Position numbers and translations under genes: made by a program. This document shows, piece by piece, positions 14,819-22,389 of a stretch of DNA of 27,959 nucleotides. The notes beneath the pieces were generated by a model, which searched no databases, was not told where the DNA came from, and was given only the letters and a program-made list of their open reading frames with translations. The first letter of the stretch is position 1, and each line of letters starts with the position of its first letter. The stretch is from a virus, in IMG/VR virus record IMGVR_UViG_3300032240_001957, positions 1 to 27,959 of that record, one strand, 5' to 3'.

Positions 14819-16073
14819 AAGGTAGGAACTCCGGAGTTATGTCTGTAAAACTTTGATTACGTGTTTTGTCAAGTTTTTGATTAAATGAAACACAGTCTGC
14901 CCACTTGTCACTTTGATCTTTTCCTCTAAGATAATTTTGATTATCCTGTATCTGCCCTAGGGTGTATTCAAGCAGTTGTGGATTGTCTTTACACATCTTA
15001 AATTCAGGCAATCGACTTTTTACTGCTTCTAGTCTATCGTAGGCAATGTCTTTAAGAGTCTGTGGTAATACCTGTGCTGATAGCAGTCTTGGATGTTCGA
15101 CTCTATGAGAGTGAAATATAATTCCAATGTCGTTTAAAAAATATTCGATTATCTTATCTAGTATAAGAATGTTGCTGACCTGTACAGTAACAGCTCCCAC
15201 GATACGACTGATATTTGGCACAGTCTGTATTTGTTTAATGTTATTGATTAATTCAATCCACGATGCATTGCCGCGAATATATTCGTAGCTTTTGTGTATT
15301 CCGTCAATGCTTACATTAACCGCTACTGATTTAAACTTAGGCCAGTACTCCCAGATAGTGCGATTACTCTTTCCTAACATTGTTAAATTTGTAGCATACT
15401 TGATTTCAATTTGATGACCGTACGGTGCAAGCATATCTAGGATCTTGTAGTGCTGTGGATCCATTAGTGGTTCGCCGCCAGCAAATTCTACACGTCTAAA
15501 ATAAGGGATTAATGTTTCTAAATCTTCCCACCATTGATCGTTATTTTGAAATTTATCTAGGTGAGGTTTATTTTCTAAATCGTAACGTTCTACAATGTCA
15601 TACATTATATGACCCTCTTTCTTATAGAAGTCTTTTACCACACTCCAGTCATTCCAGGCCGTGCTATCCATAGGATGGCACATACGACATTTCAAATTGC
15701 AAAGATTGTTTAGTTTTAATTCAATCGTAGGAATTTCGAAAGGCATAGTAAAATCGTGACGCATCTTGTTCAGCGCATCGGGATACAAATTTATGCGTGA
15801 TTCAGGAATTTTATTTTCTATATGTCTTTGTCTAAGACTTTCTACGCCCTGATCTTCTAATGCAAAGCAAGGTTCGCACTCTGGTGGACGCTCACCGCGT
15901 AGTACCTGTCTACGTATACGCTGCATCACCTCACCGTTCCAATGATACTCTAATGGTGCGTCTTGTATGAATCCAATAGGATGACTACGACAGCAGGCAC
16001 ATATGGCTCCGTCTTCTCTAGTGGCCACCCCAGTGAAAGGGTGCATACAAAATGTTTTACTGTTGTGCGACAT
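14811..16073 (-). CDS. Twitch-domain radical SAM enzyme, subfamily C
   Basis: An N-terminal cysteine domain (FCMHPFTGVATREDGAICACC at residues 8-28, then CEPCFALEDQG) precedes the radical SAM core with NLCNLKCRMC (Cys125, Cys129, Cys132), VEFAGGEPL and VAVNVSIDGI. The same order occurs in 11436-12872, so the two are paralogues on opposite strands. The length is 420 residues. The gene overlaps the PLP-protein gene by 17 bases and the next radical SAM gene by 8. The target is not known. The pairing with an aminotransferase-like protein could mean a nucleotide-sugar or amino-acid-derived substrate, but that is a guess. Confidence 0.9.
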   Translation of the reverse strand: MSHNSKTFCMHPFTGVATREDGAICACCRSHPIGFIQDAPLEYHWNGEVMQRIRRQVLRGERPPECEPCFALEDQGVESLRQRHIENKIPESRINLYPDALNKMRHDFTMPFEIPTIELKLNNLCNLKCRMCHPMDSTAWNDWSVVKDFYKKEGHIMYDIVERYDLENKPHLDKFQNNDQWWEDLETLIPYFRRVEFAGGEPLMDPQHYKILDMLAPYGHQIEIKYATNLTMLGKSNRTIWEYWPKFKSVAVNVSIDGIHKSYEYIRGNASWIELINNIKQIQTVPNISRIVGAVTVQVSNILILDKIIEYFLNDIGIIFHSHRVEHPRLLSAQVLPQTLKDIAYDRLEAVKSRLPEFKMCKDNPQLLEYTLGQIQDNQNYLRGKDQSDKWADCVSFNQKLDKTRNQSFTDITPEFLPYV

Positions 16074-16911
16074 ATCTAATTAATGGGCTAATTCCAACTG
16101 CCTGTCCGTTTTTAAGTGCAAGGTGTATACTCTTAGTGGGAGTTAGATCAAAGTCTTTACAGACTGTATAATAGATCTCACCGTATGTTGTCCATAAGTA
16201 GTCACTTGGAAAGTTTCTTATAAAATATAAACCGATCATTGATACTGCTCTAAGGTTCATTTTGAAATCATTCATCAAGGTAATTGCATCTGGAGTGGTG
16301 TCTTTAGTCCAACGTAGGCCTACGCGGTTCCACCCAAGACCAAGACCTTTGCTAAGGCTGAAGCCAACGGATCTAATAGCGTCATTATTGAAATCAAAGT
16401 TAATATCACGGCAGCAACTATACCAAGCCCCATCGATGTGTACAGCAATCTGTTTATCCAAACATTCATTTAAAATATTCTCCATTTGCTCGTGCTTGTC
16501 TCCTGTGCTAGGAAATGGCATAGCGATTATTAACGGTCTATTAGGTATAAGGTAGCCTGGTACGCTGTATGCTATATCGGGATCGAGACGTTGATGATAT
16601 CGATAATCGCCTTTCAGTGTCTGCACTTTACCCTTCATATAAATGCTATCAATAAATTGTGTGCAGCCTAGACTTATGTCTAACCGATTAAACGAGTCGA
16701 AGCCAGATATATTATTCAAACGACTGTTGAAGAACCAGTCACTGGCTTCTTTTTTAAAATCAGCATAAACTTTGTCAGTAATATCGTTATCCACTCGACC
16801 GTCTAGTATGTTCTGTATAACAGATTCTATTTTAATATCAGACAGCGGTTGAGGGCGTTCGGTCTCTAACCAGCGTTCTTCGTATGTCGGTGCTACCCTA
16901 TATCGTTCCAT
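16057..16911 (-). CDS. PLP-dependent aminotransferase-like protein (paralogue 1)
   Basis: The 284-residue protein has the fold-type-I signature. VHIDGAWYSCC (Asp160) matches the aspartate that binds the pyridine nitrogen of PLP, and GFSLSKGLGLGWNRVGLRW (Lys188) holds the Schiff-base lysine and following Arg. It is shorter than standard aminotransferases (about 350-400), lacking part of the usual N-terminal segment. The closest relative in view is 17598-18512 on the other strand, with the same LGC-QFID, YHQRL, HIDGAW and SLSKG blocks. I chose the ATG at 16911 (MERYRVAPTY); an upstream in-frame ATG at 16965 would run into the divergent gene. The reaction is unknown. Confidence 0.78.
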   Translation of the reverse strand: MERYRVAPTYEERWLETERPQPLSDIKIESVIQNILDGRVDNDITDKVYADFKKEASDWFFNSRLNNISGFDSFNRLDISLGCTQFIDSIYMKGKVQTLKGDYRYHQRLDPDIAYSVPGYLIPNRPLIIAMPFPSTGDKHEQMENILNECLDKQIAVHIDGAWYSCCRDINFDFNNDAIRSVGFSLSKGLGLGWNRVGLRWTKDTTPDAITLMNDFKMNLRAVSMIGLYFIRNFPSDYLWTTYGEIYYTVCKDFDLTPTKSIHLALKNGQAVGISPLIRYVAQQ

Positions 16912-16938
16912 ATTAATATTTACCCTATAATAATAGCA

Positions 16939-16946
16939 TATAAATA
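16939..16946 (+). promoter_or_regulatory. T4-late-promoter-like TATAAATA at a divergent junction
   Basis: TATAAATA lies 5 bases before the ATG at 16952. T4 late promoters use TATAAATA and cyanophage ones NATAAATA as the only conserved element. If used, transcription would begin at or next to the ATG. On the opposite strand, TAAATATT (922-915 within 16900s) lies just before the start of the gene at 16911. Confidence 0.4.
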
Positions 16947-16951
16947 TTTCA

Positions 16952-17614
16952 ATGCTAACCACCACCGAATACCAAATTAGTCAAGAGCAATTGGAAAGAG
17001 CACAGCAGGCTGTTCCCGATAGTGCTACTGTACGTACACCATTGAATTCACCAGCAGGTGATTTCTTTTATGATTATTGGCAGGTCAATAAAGAATATCA
17101 AGGAACTGTTTGGGAAGAAATACTTTCTACATTGCCCGATCACGGTGAAGCAAGGCTTATAAAATTAGCTGAAGGCACCTGTTATACTATTCACGCCGAT
17201 ATCGATGACCGGTGGCACTTAAATATCACTGGCGAGAATTCTTATCTAGTAGATCTTCACAGTAAGGTAATGTATCCAACGATGAACTATCATCGTTGGT
17301 TTTCAATGGATGCAGGTATACTACACTCAGCGGTAAATTTTGGTAACAAGGATAGATACCAATTAGTTGTTCGAAAGTTACTTAACAGGAACGTGTTAAC
17401 AAATCCGGTTAGAATATCTATACACGATATTAAAGAACGTAGGTATCTACTCGATCAATTGATCAGTCCTTGGCTAAACTTTGCCAACAAAAATTCTCTA
17501 ATTACAGATTTTAAAATTGTTGACAACGCTGCGTCTTTTAAAATTGAAGAAAAAGAATTACCGACATTAAAATTATTACTAGATGGGAATTTTAATTATG
17601 ATCAAGATCTTTAA
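16952..17614 (+). CDS. Putative Asp/Asn-hydroxylase-like 2OG oxygenase
   Basis: The 220-residue protein has YTIHADIDDRWHLNITG (His81-x-Asp83) as the first metal-binding strand, YHRWFSMDAGILHSAVNFG (His125) as the distal strand and RYQLVVRKLL with a candidate 2OG-binding Arg. This is the pattern of compact aspartyl/asparaginyl-hydroxylase-like oxygenases. The C-terminal 75 residues are unassigned. It stands between the two paralogous PLP genes, diverging from one (40-base gap) and overlapping the other. The arrangement suggests that all three act on one substrate. No target can be named. Confidence 0.7.
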   Translation: MLTTTEYQISQEQLERAQQAVPDSATVRTPLNSPAGDFFYDYWQVNKEYQGTVWEEILSTLPDHGEARLIKLAEGTCYTIHADIDDRWHLNITGENSYLVDLHSKVMYPTMNYHRWFSMDAGILHSAVNFGNKDRYQLVVRKLLNRNVLTNPVRISIHDIKERRYLLDQLISPWLNFANKNSLITDFKIVDNAASFKIEEKELPTLKLLLDGNFNYDQDL

Positions 17615-18512
17615 CAATCCCACTACCTACTCTAAAGAACATATCCAGACTGAACGCTGTATTCCTATGTTTGATCAAACACAACAGCAACTGATGAATG
17701 ACATTATTAATAAACGCATACCCTACGATGATTGGACATTTATTGATTCTAGCTATCAACCCATTGGTGCCATCGCAGAAGATAGTCGTCCTATATTTGA
17801 AAATTTTAAAAAACTTTTTCAGCAACACTTAGAACGATCTACACTCAATAAGTTAACAGGGTTTGAAAGTTTTCGTAGAACTGATATTTGTCTTGGCTGC
17901 GCACAGTATATTGACAACTTACATATCAAGTATCCTATACAGGTCTTAGACAGAGAATATAATTATCATCAGAGATTAAATCACAAAATAGTTCCTAAAA
18001 GCATTGGAACATTAGAAGCAGGCAAGCATCTTATTATTTCTTTGCCTCGGTCGTCTCTAGGTACAGTGGATCCGCAAATGGATGAAATTTTAGATCGATG
18101 TTTAGAACGATCAATTCCTGTACACATTGATGGTGCGTGGATTACTGCCGCTAAGAATATTAATTTTGATTTCAGCCATCCTGCGATACACAGTCTAGGA
18201 GTCAGTCTCAGCAAAGGATATGGAATGAGTGGATGGAATCGTATAGGACTTCGTTGGACCAAGTATCCCGAAGAAGATTCAATAACTGTGTTAAACGATT
18301 ATCTACAGATCAATACCTACAGTGTGGTCATCGCAAACTACTTTTTGAAAAATATCGAACCAGATCATTTGTGGAATGCTCACGGTGAGAATCATTTTAA
18401 AATTTGTAGAGACTTTGGTCTTAGTCCTAGCGATACGATTCATATGGCTACCGAAGATGGAAAGGTGCGTGGTCTAAGTCCATTGCTACAATATCTAGAA
18501 TGTACAAAATAA
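17598..18512 (+). CDS. PLP-dependent aminotransferase-like protein (paralogue 2)
   Basis: This 304-residue relative of 16057-16911 has VHIDGAWITAA (Asp178) and GVSLSKGYGMSGWNRIGLRW (Lys206), the PLP-binding Asp and Schiff-base Lys of fold type I. It also shares ICLGCAQYID and YNYHQRLNHK with the paralogue. The ATG at 17598 (MIKIFNN) is preferred over an in-frame ATG at 17583; both overlap the end of the hydroxylase gene. The pair may form a heterodimer or act at successive steps. A decarboxylase, aminotransferase or lyase reaction are all possible for this fold. Confidence 0.78.
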   Translation: MIKIFNNPTTYSKEHIQTERCIPMFDQTQQQLMNDIINKRIPYDDWTFIDSSYQPIGAIAEDSRPIFENFKKLFQQHLERSTLNKLTGFESFRRTDICLGCAQYIDNLHIKYPIQVLDREYNYHQRLNHKIVPKSIGTLEAGKHLIISLPRSSLGTVDPQMDEILDRCLERSIPVHIDGAWITAAKNINFDFSHPAIHSLGVSLSKGYGMSGWNRIGLRWTKYPEEDSITVLNDYLQINTYSVVIANYFLKNIEPDHLWNAHGENHFKICRDFGLSPSDTIHMATEDGKVRGLSPLLQYLECTK

Positions 18513-19051
18513 TTCCCTGGTCGGACGATCTAGATCTAACAGACTTCTACTCTGAGGCAGCAGCTCGCGGATTTGTTAACAATGCTAGCCAACAGGCAAT
18601 GATAGATTGTTTTCGTAATGAGCCCGAATGGGCTGCTTGGATATTGTATCAAGACGACAAAGCTGTCGGCAGTGTTGCCGCACATTCGTTTACAGTGATG
18701 GGACCTAGAGCCTATCGTGTACTAGCACGTACCTGTACATTTGGCTCTGCTAGACCTACTGGTGGACTTATAACTCCTAAGAAGTTAATTGCCGAACATC
18801 AGAATCTAACAGATCAGTTTTTGCTTCCTGCGTGTATCGAGTGGGCAAGTGGAGAATTGTATGCTACTAGTAATGAAAGTATTCTAGCAAGTCAACGACT
18901 TGTACATAGACATTATTTTCCTACTCTGGCTAAGCTGGGGATTGTAGAACGTGTTTGTGAAATGAATTATCGAAACACAGAACAAACTGTCTGGCGTATA
19001 TATCCAGACAGGTTTCTTGAGAATTTAAATAAATTTCCTCGCTGGAATTAA
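18500..19051 (+). CDS. Possible GNAT-like acyltransferase
   Basis: This 183-residue protein begins MYKIIPWSDDLDLTDFYSEAAARGF and has WILYQDDKAVGSVAAHSFTVM (about 47-68), which resembles the beta-strand pair of GNAT N-acetyltransferases. The acetyl-CoA loop (Q/RxxGxG/A) is not clear, so the assignment is tentative. It overlaps the PLP gene by 13 bases and ends the plus-strand cassette, its TAA overlapping the stop of the tail-fibre gene. If it is an acyltransferase, it could acylate an amine introduced by the PLP enzymes; this is an inference. Confidence 0.45.
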   Translation: MYKIIPWSDDLDLTDFYSEAAARGFVNNASQQAMIDCFRNEPEWAAWILYQDDKAVGSVAAHSFTVMGPRAYRVLARTCTFGSARPTGGLITPKKLIAEHQNLTDQFLLPACIEWASGELYATSNESILASQRLVHRHYFPTLAKLGIVERVCEMNYRNTEQTVWRIYPDRFLENLNKFPRWN

Positions 19052-20679
19052 GCTGCGACAGCTTTAATTACAGCAAAGTTCATTGTTACTGCTTCTGCAA
19101 GCGGACTTCCACTCATATTTCTTAGAGCAACAGTGAATGTGTTATTACCAATATTAGCGATCCAGCATTGATACTGTCCGATATTTGCTCCTGAAGATTT
19201 CATATTAATAATGATCGTATCTGTTAATGTAACTTTGGTATTTAATACATCAAAAATCACAGTAGTGTTACCACTCAATGATTCTGTATGAGTCGTAATC
19301 TGTCCTGAAATCTTGTTAAGAGTAACGGATGTTGATTTTGTGTTAATCTGTGTAACAGTACCGCCTACTCCTGTTCCAGAATAACCGATCTTATCAGAAG
19401 TTATTACACTGTACCAAGCAGATGTGTAACCTTGGAATTGCGCTAGAGACGTATTGTAAACAATCATACCAGCACCAGCATTCATACCCACATCACGTGC
19501 TGTAGCATCTGCGAATGGTGTGTGTTTAATTACCGGAGCTTCAAATACTCCGCGGCTGTTAAACGTGAATGAATTATCAAGGGTACCAGCATAATTCTTT
19601 GTAGAAATTATTACTTTACCAGGCACTTCACCGTTAACAACATTACCGTCTGCTAGAGCAACAAGAGCAGCAGAACGTACATAAGTAGTTCCGTTGTGTC
19701 CTTTTAACAATATACCACTGATATAATCATTATTCTGTGATGCTGTTGGTGCAGCTAGTGTACCACGTGAAGCGTGGAAATCTAAAAACGCACCTGGGCC
19801 GCCGCTGGTAATAGTAAAGAAAGTTCCAAATACATCAGAGGAGTTATAAACATTAAATGAGCCCGGAGCAGATGTAGAACCTACATTAATTAATGGAGAT
19901 GTAACCGAAGTACTTGCTCTAACTGTATTACTATTGACTGGACCTACAATAGAACCTGCAACACCGTCAACTAGTAATGATGAGTCGTCACCGAATACAG
20001 AACCTTTAATATCTAATTTTGTAAATGCACCATCTAGTGGGCTGATAGGGTGACCGTTAATTAATGATCCAGCTGGAAGGTTAAGTAGACCGCCGGAGGT
20101 TGTGATAAGTGCTCCACCTACGTCAACCCCGCCTGTGCCACTAACAAATAGTGCATTAAATCTTCTTGATGTTGCACCAATGTTTGGCGCAAAATTAATT
20201 CTTGGTTTAATATCTGCAACAACAGTTTCGTTTAGATTAACAGTTGAATCTGCACCGTTTACCAATAGTACCGAATCGTCACCTGCAACAGAACCTTTTA
20301 AGTCTGCTGTAACAAGTCCGCTGATAGTAATGCTACCGTTACCTGTAATTGTATGTCCGTTTAGGCCAATGTTAGTGCCTAGAGTGCTAAGATCAACTGT
20401 GGCTACAACTTTGTTTGCTGAATCGTTATAGGCAAAGCTAATATTGGTGTTTGTAGTACCACTAGTCGTTGTAGCAGTAAAAAGTCCAGCGGCCGCATCT
20501 TGTGCGTCCTCATTTGTGTATCCTGTTATAGCAACGCCTTTATGCTCGCCGGATACACCTGTTCCTATGTAAAGACGTTGTGAGTCTGTAACATAGACTA
20601 GTTCGCCTTGTGCTAGGCCTGTAGTTGGCGTTAGGGCTAGTCTTTCCGCTTCAAGGCCTCTGCGAATCTGTAATGGCAT
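19048..20679 (-). CDS. Tail-fibre-like virion protein
   Basis: The 543-residue protein begins MPLQIRRGLEAERLALTP and continues with GELVYVTDSQRLYIGTG. This is the typical N-terminal module of phage fibre and appendage proteins (PLQIRRG..AER..LTP..GEL-Y-TD...-LYIG). Two units of the form KGSVxGDDSxLLVxG occur at about residues 128-142 and 225-239, a repeat I associate with T4-like marine phage fibres. The C-terminus is beta-rich (GNTTVIFDVLNTKVTLTD...). I chose the ATG at 20679, with AGGAG upstream, over an in-frame ATG at 20727. A CATAAATA element (20719-20712) lies upstream and fits late expression. It may decide host range. Confidence 0.82.
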   Translation of the reverse strand: MPLQIRRGLEAERLALTPTTGLAQGELVYVTDSQRLYIGTGVSGEHKGVAITGYTNEDAQDAAAGLFTATTTSGTTNTNISFAYNDSANKVVATVDLSTLGTNIGLNGHTITGNGSITISGLVTADLKGSVAGDDSVLLVNGADSTVNLNETVVADIKPRINFAPNIGATSRRFNALFVSGTGGVDVGGALITTSGGLLNLPAGSLINGHPISPLDGAFTKLDIKGSVFGDDSSLLVDGVAGSIVGPVNSNTVRASTSVTSPLINVGSTSAPGSFNVYNSSDVFGTFFTITSGGPGAFLDFHASRGTLAAPTASQNNDYISGILLKGHNGTTYVRSAALVALADGNVVNGEVPGKVIISTKNYAGTLDNSFTFNSRGVFEAPVIKHTPFADATARDVGMNAGAGMIVYNTSLAQFQGYTSAWYSVITSDKIGYSGTGVGGTVTQINTKSTSVTLNKISGQITTHTESLSGNTTVIFDVLNTKVTLTDTIIINMKSSGANIGQYQCWIANIGNNTFTVALRNMSGSPLAEAVTMNFAVIKAVAA

Positions 20680-20711
20680 ATCTAAAACTCCTGGATGTAA
20701 GGTATTCAATA

Positions 20712-20719
20712 TATTTATG
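20712..20719 (-). promoter_or_regulatory. Late-promoter-like CATAAATA for the tail-fibre gene
   Basis: On the minus strand CATAAATA lies 32 bases before the fibre ATG at 20679, after a terminator and T-run. It matches the NATAAATA form of cyanophage late promoters. The predicted start near 20706 leaves room for the AGGAG ribosome site. Confidence 0.5.
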
Positions 20720-20723
20720 CCAG

Positions 20724-20753
20724 CCAAAAAAATAGGGCCCTAAGGCCCTATTA
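20724..20753 (-). terminator. Rho-independent terminator after the phosphoesterase gene
   Basis: A perfect 9-bp stem (AATAGGGCC 20731-20739 with GGCCCTATT 20744-20752) has a 4-base loop. Read on the minus strand it is followed by a run of seven T. It ends the unit coming from 21557-20766 and separates it from the tail-fibre gene. Confidence 0.9.
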
Positions 20754-20765
20754 AAACTACGCAGT

Positions 20766-21371
20766 TTAATCCACTGTAGGTCCGTTTCCGTTCCTAAATC
20801 CAACTGATCCACCTTCTGCTTCGATGCGTTTTATAACATCTTCAAACAAGATAGGCGCAAAGTCCGGTGTTTGCTCTACGCAAACGCAGTGATAACGCAC
20901 ATCGTTTTGATCGCTATACAAGATTTCTCCTGTTTTAGCGTCCACTCCTCGGGGTTTCTTAACACGATTACTGTGCAAGTGTCCGTGAATGTTAACTCCA
21001 AAACGTCCCAAGCTCTCGTGATGTACGGGAATATGACTCAAGATCATACCGTTCATAACGTGGTAAGCTCGCAACTCTCTAAAGTATTCGCGATATTCGT
21101 CATCTCTAAAGATGTCGTGGTTACCACGGATCAATACTTTATCACCGTTCAATCGAGCCAATGTTTTCATTGCCTTACGATTGATAACAACGTCTCCCAA
21201 ATGGTAGACCTTGTCAGAGGGCTTAACTCGCTCGTTCCAGGCCTTAACCATTGCTTCGTCCATTTCATCTGGATCTGTCCACGGACGCAATTTTGACCCG
21301 TCATTGCGGGTGAAGCGACATACACCTGAGTGTCCAAAGTGTGTATCGCTTACTAAGAATACACTTGGCAT
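20766..21371 (-). CDS. Calcineurin-like metallophosphoesterase
   Basis: The metal-binding motifs are all present in order: SDTHFGH (Asp9, His11), HLGDV (Asp60), RGNHD (Asn84, His85), LSHIPVH (His113) and NIHGHLHSN (His129, His131). Such enzymes use two metal ions to hydrolyse phosphoesters in nucleotides, nucleic acids or proteins. At 201 residues it is a short stand-alone form like those in many phages. The substrate is not predictable. A strong ribosome site (GGAGG) lies upstream. It follows a 56-codon gene in a unit driven by the promoter at 21585-21613, and a terminator follows. Confidence 0.92.
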   Translation of the reverse strand: MPSVFLVSDTHFGHSGVCRFTRNDGSKLRPWTDPDEMDEAMVKAWNERVKPSDKVYHLGDVVINRKAMKTLARLNGDKVLIRGNHDIFRDDEYREYFRELRAYHVMNGMILSHIPVHHESLGRFGVNIHGHLHSNRVKKPRGVDAKTGEILYSDQNDVRYHCVCVEQTPDFAPILFEDVIKRIEAEGGSVGFRNGNGPTVD

Positions 21372-21386
21372 ATTCGCCTCCTTTCT

Positions 21387-21557
21387 TTAGTAAACTTCTT
21401 TTACAATTTTAAATTCTGTTGTTGGGTACTTTGCTTTAAATGCTTCTGTATTAACATATTCGTTAAATTCTTTTGCATTAAAAAACATACGATGAAAAAC
21501 TGATTTGTGATCCATTGTGGTTACTGTGAGGTAAACCGATTGCGCTTTGCCAGCCAT
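21387..21557 (-). CDS. Small hypothetical protein (56 aa)
   Basis: The frame reads from an ATG at 21557 (MAGKAQSVYLTVTTMDHKS) to a TAA at 21387, with AAAGG before the start. The end (TTEFKIVKEVY) looks like a short beta strand, and the whole resembles a small alpha/beta phage protein. I recognise no family. It is the first gene after a near-perfect promoter and lies 15 bases before the phosphoesterase gene, so it belongs to an early-type unit. Confidence 0.72.
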   Translation of the reverse strand: MAGKAQSVYLTVTTMDHKSVFHRMFFNAKEFNEYVNTEAFKAKYPTTEFKIVKEVY

Positions 21558-21584
21558 TTTATGCCTTTCACTGTTTAATATACA

Positions 21585-21613
21585 ATTATAGCATCAAACA
21601 GTTAATTAGTCAA
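21585..21613 (-). promoter_or_regulatory. Sigma-70-type promoter
   Basis: TTGACT (21613-21608) and TATAAT (21590-21585) with exactly 17 bases between. The -35 box overlaps the stop codon of the phosphatase gene. It drives the 56-aa gene and the phosphoesterase. Confidence 0.8.
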
Positions 21614-22118
21614 TCGCTTTGTTTGGAGTGATGAAACCCCATTCGTTTACAGTTCCGTGAACATCATAGGACTTTTCTTCGCTATCGTAAGTCCAACCAA
21701 GTACCCGCATCATTTTATGCTTGACTAGCAGGTTAGGTGCTCGGAATCGTTCACAGTCTCCAAACCCCAGCATAACACCAACTTCACAGACTGCACCACT
21801 ACGGCAGATACCTGCGTGGCAATGAACCACTACGTTCATACGATTTTCCATTGCGTGTTGTAGCAAGCGAACAAGTTCTGCAGCCTGTTCATCTGTAATA
21901 GCAAACTCGCTGAGGTCAATCATACCACCGCCGGTATTGGTCATACCGTCTTCTTCAATATCCAAAAAAGTAAACTGATGCACTTCTTTGAATGTATGCT
22001 TTGGTGTAGGAAAAGCCATATCGTGATCCGAAATTTGGATCAGCATACTGTTAGCCCCGCAATCGTGATGTTGACCTTTTGCTACATTTTCCAACGGTAT
22101 GTTTTCAATCCAAGGCAT
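21606..22118 (-). CDS. Tyrosine/dual-specificity protein phosphatase-like
   Basis: The active-site loop HCHAGICRSG (residues 99-108) fits the HCx5R signature with nucleophile Cys100 and Arg106, and VVVHC forms the strand before it. Asp53 in FLDIEED may be the general acid. Such enzymes remove phosphate from Tyr, Ser or Thr, or from small phosphorylated molecules. The protein is 170 residues from the ATG at 22118 (MPWIENIPLE), which follows GGAG; a longer frame starts at 22163 but overlaps the upstream gene. The start overlaps the TAA of the 66-aa gene by one base (TAATG). Phage phosphatases of this kind may act on host signalling; that is an inference. Confidence 0.85.
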   Translation of the reverse strand: MPWIENIPLENVAKGQHHDCGANSMLIQISDHDMAFPTPKHTFKEVHQFTFLDIEEDGMTNTGGGMIDLSEFAITDEQAAELVRLLQHAMENRMNVVVHCHAGICRSGAVCEVGVMLGFGDCERFRAPNLLVKHKMMRVLGWTYDSEEKSYDVHGTVNEWGFITPNKAID

Positions 22119-22318
22119 TATATTCTCCGTTTCTTCCAGGTGTAATCTACACCATCTGGACACTTTCCGTTGACAATACTGTCAGCGCCAAACCGTCCTA
22201 CTATTTCCATACCATTAACATTAATGGTTACGAACTCATCTACAGTCTTAGCCCACATCATTGCAAGGGCCAGTGTTTCGAATTTTTCTGTTTTTGTTTT
22301 ACTTTTTACTTCTATCAT
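22118..22318 (-). CDS. Small hypothetical protein (66 aa)
   Basis: From the ATG at 22318 the protein starts MIEVKSKTKTEKFETLALAMMWAK and ends DYTWKKRRI. It is basic at both ends and has no recognised domain. A longer in-frame start at 22384 would read through the upstream terminator and promoter, so I rejected it. The TATAAT of a promoter lies 7 bases before the ATG, so the transcript may have a very short or no leader. It is coupled to the phosphatase by a one-base overlap. Confidence 0.65.
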   Translation of the reverse strand: MIEVKSKTKTEKFETLALAMMWAKTVDEFVTINVNGMEIVGRFGADSIVNGKCPDGVDYTWKKRRI

Positions 22319-22324
22319 ACCATA

Positions 22325-22353
22325 ATTATAACGCCAAACAAAAACCCCGTCAA
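22325..22353 (-). promoter_or_regulatory. Sigma-70-type promoter overlapping a terminator
   Basis: TTGACG (22353-22348), 17 bases, TATAAT (22330-22325). The -35 box includes the loop end and 3' arm of the terminator hairpin at 22344-22369, and the T-tract forms part of the spacer. Confidence 0.75.
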
Positions 22354-22369
22354 CCAAAATTAACGGGGT
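22339..22369 (-). terminator. Rho-independent terminator after the TraR-like gene
   Basis: A 7-bp stem, ACCCCGT (22344-22350) with ACGGGGT (22363-22369), and a 12-base loop. On the minus strand it is followed by a T-rich stretch (TTTTTG). It ends the TraR-like gene's transcript and carries the -35 box of the next promoter. Confidence 0.75.
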
Positions 22370-22389
22370 GTTGTAAAGATACAACAGTG

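Noticed and set aside
3129-19051. Classical RiPP biosynthetic cluster
   Set aside because: No RRE domain, protease, transporter or clear precursor peptide is visible; only the 44-aa peptide could qualify, and that is too weak for a claim.
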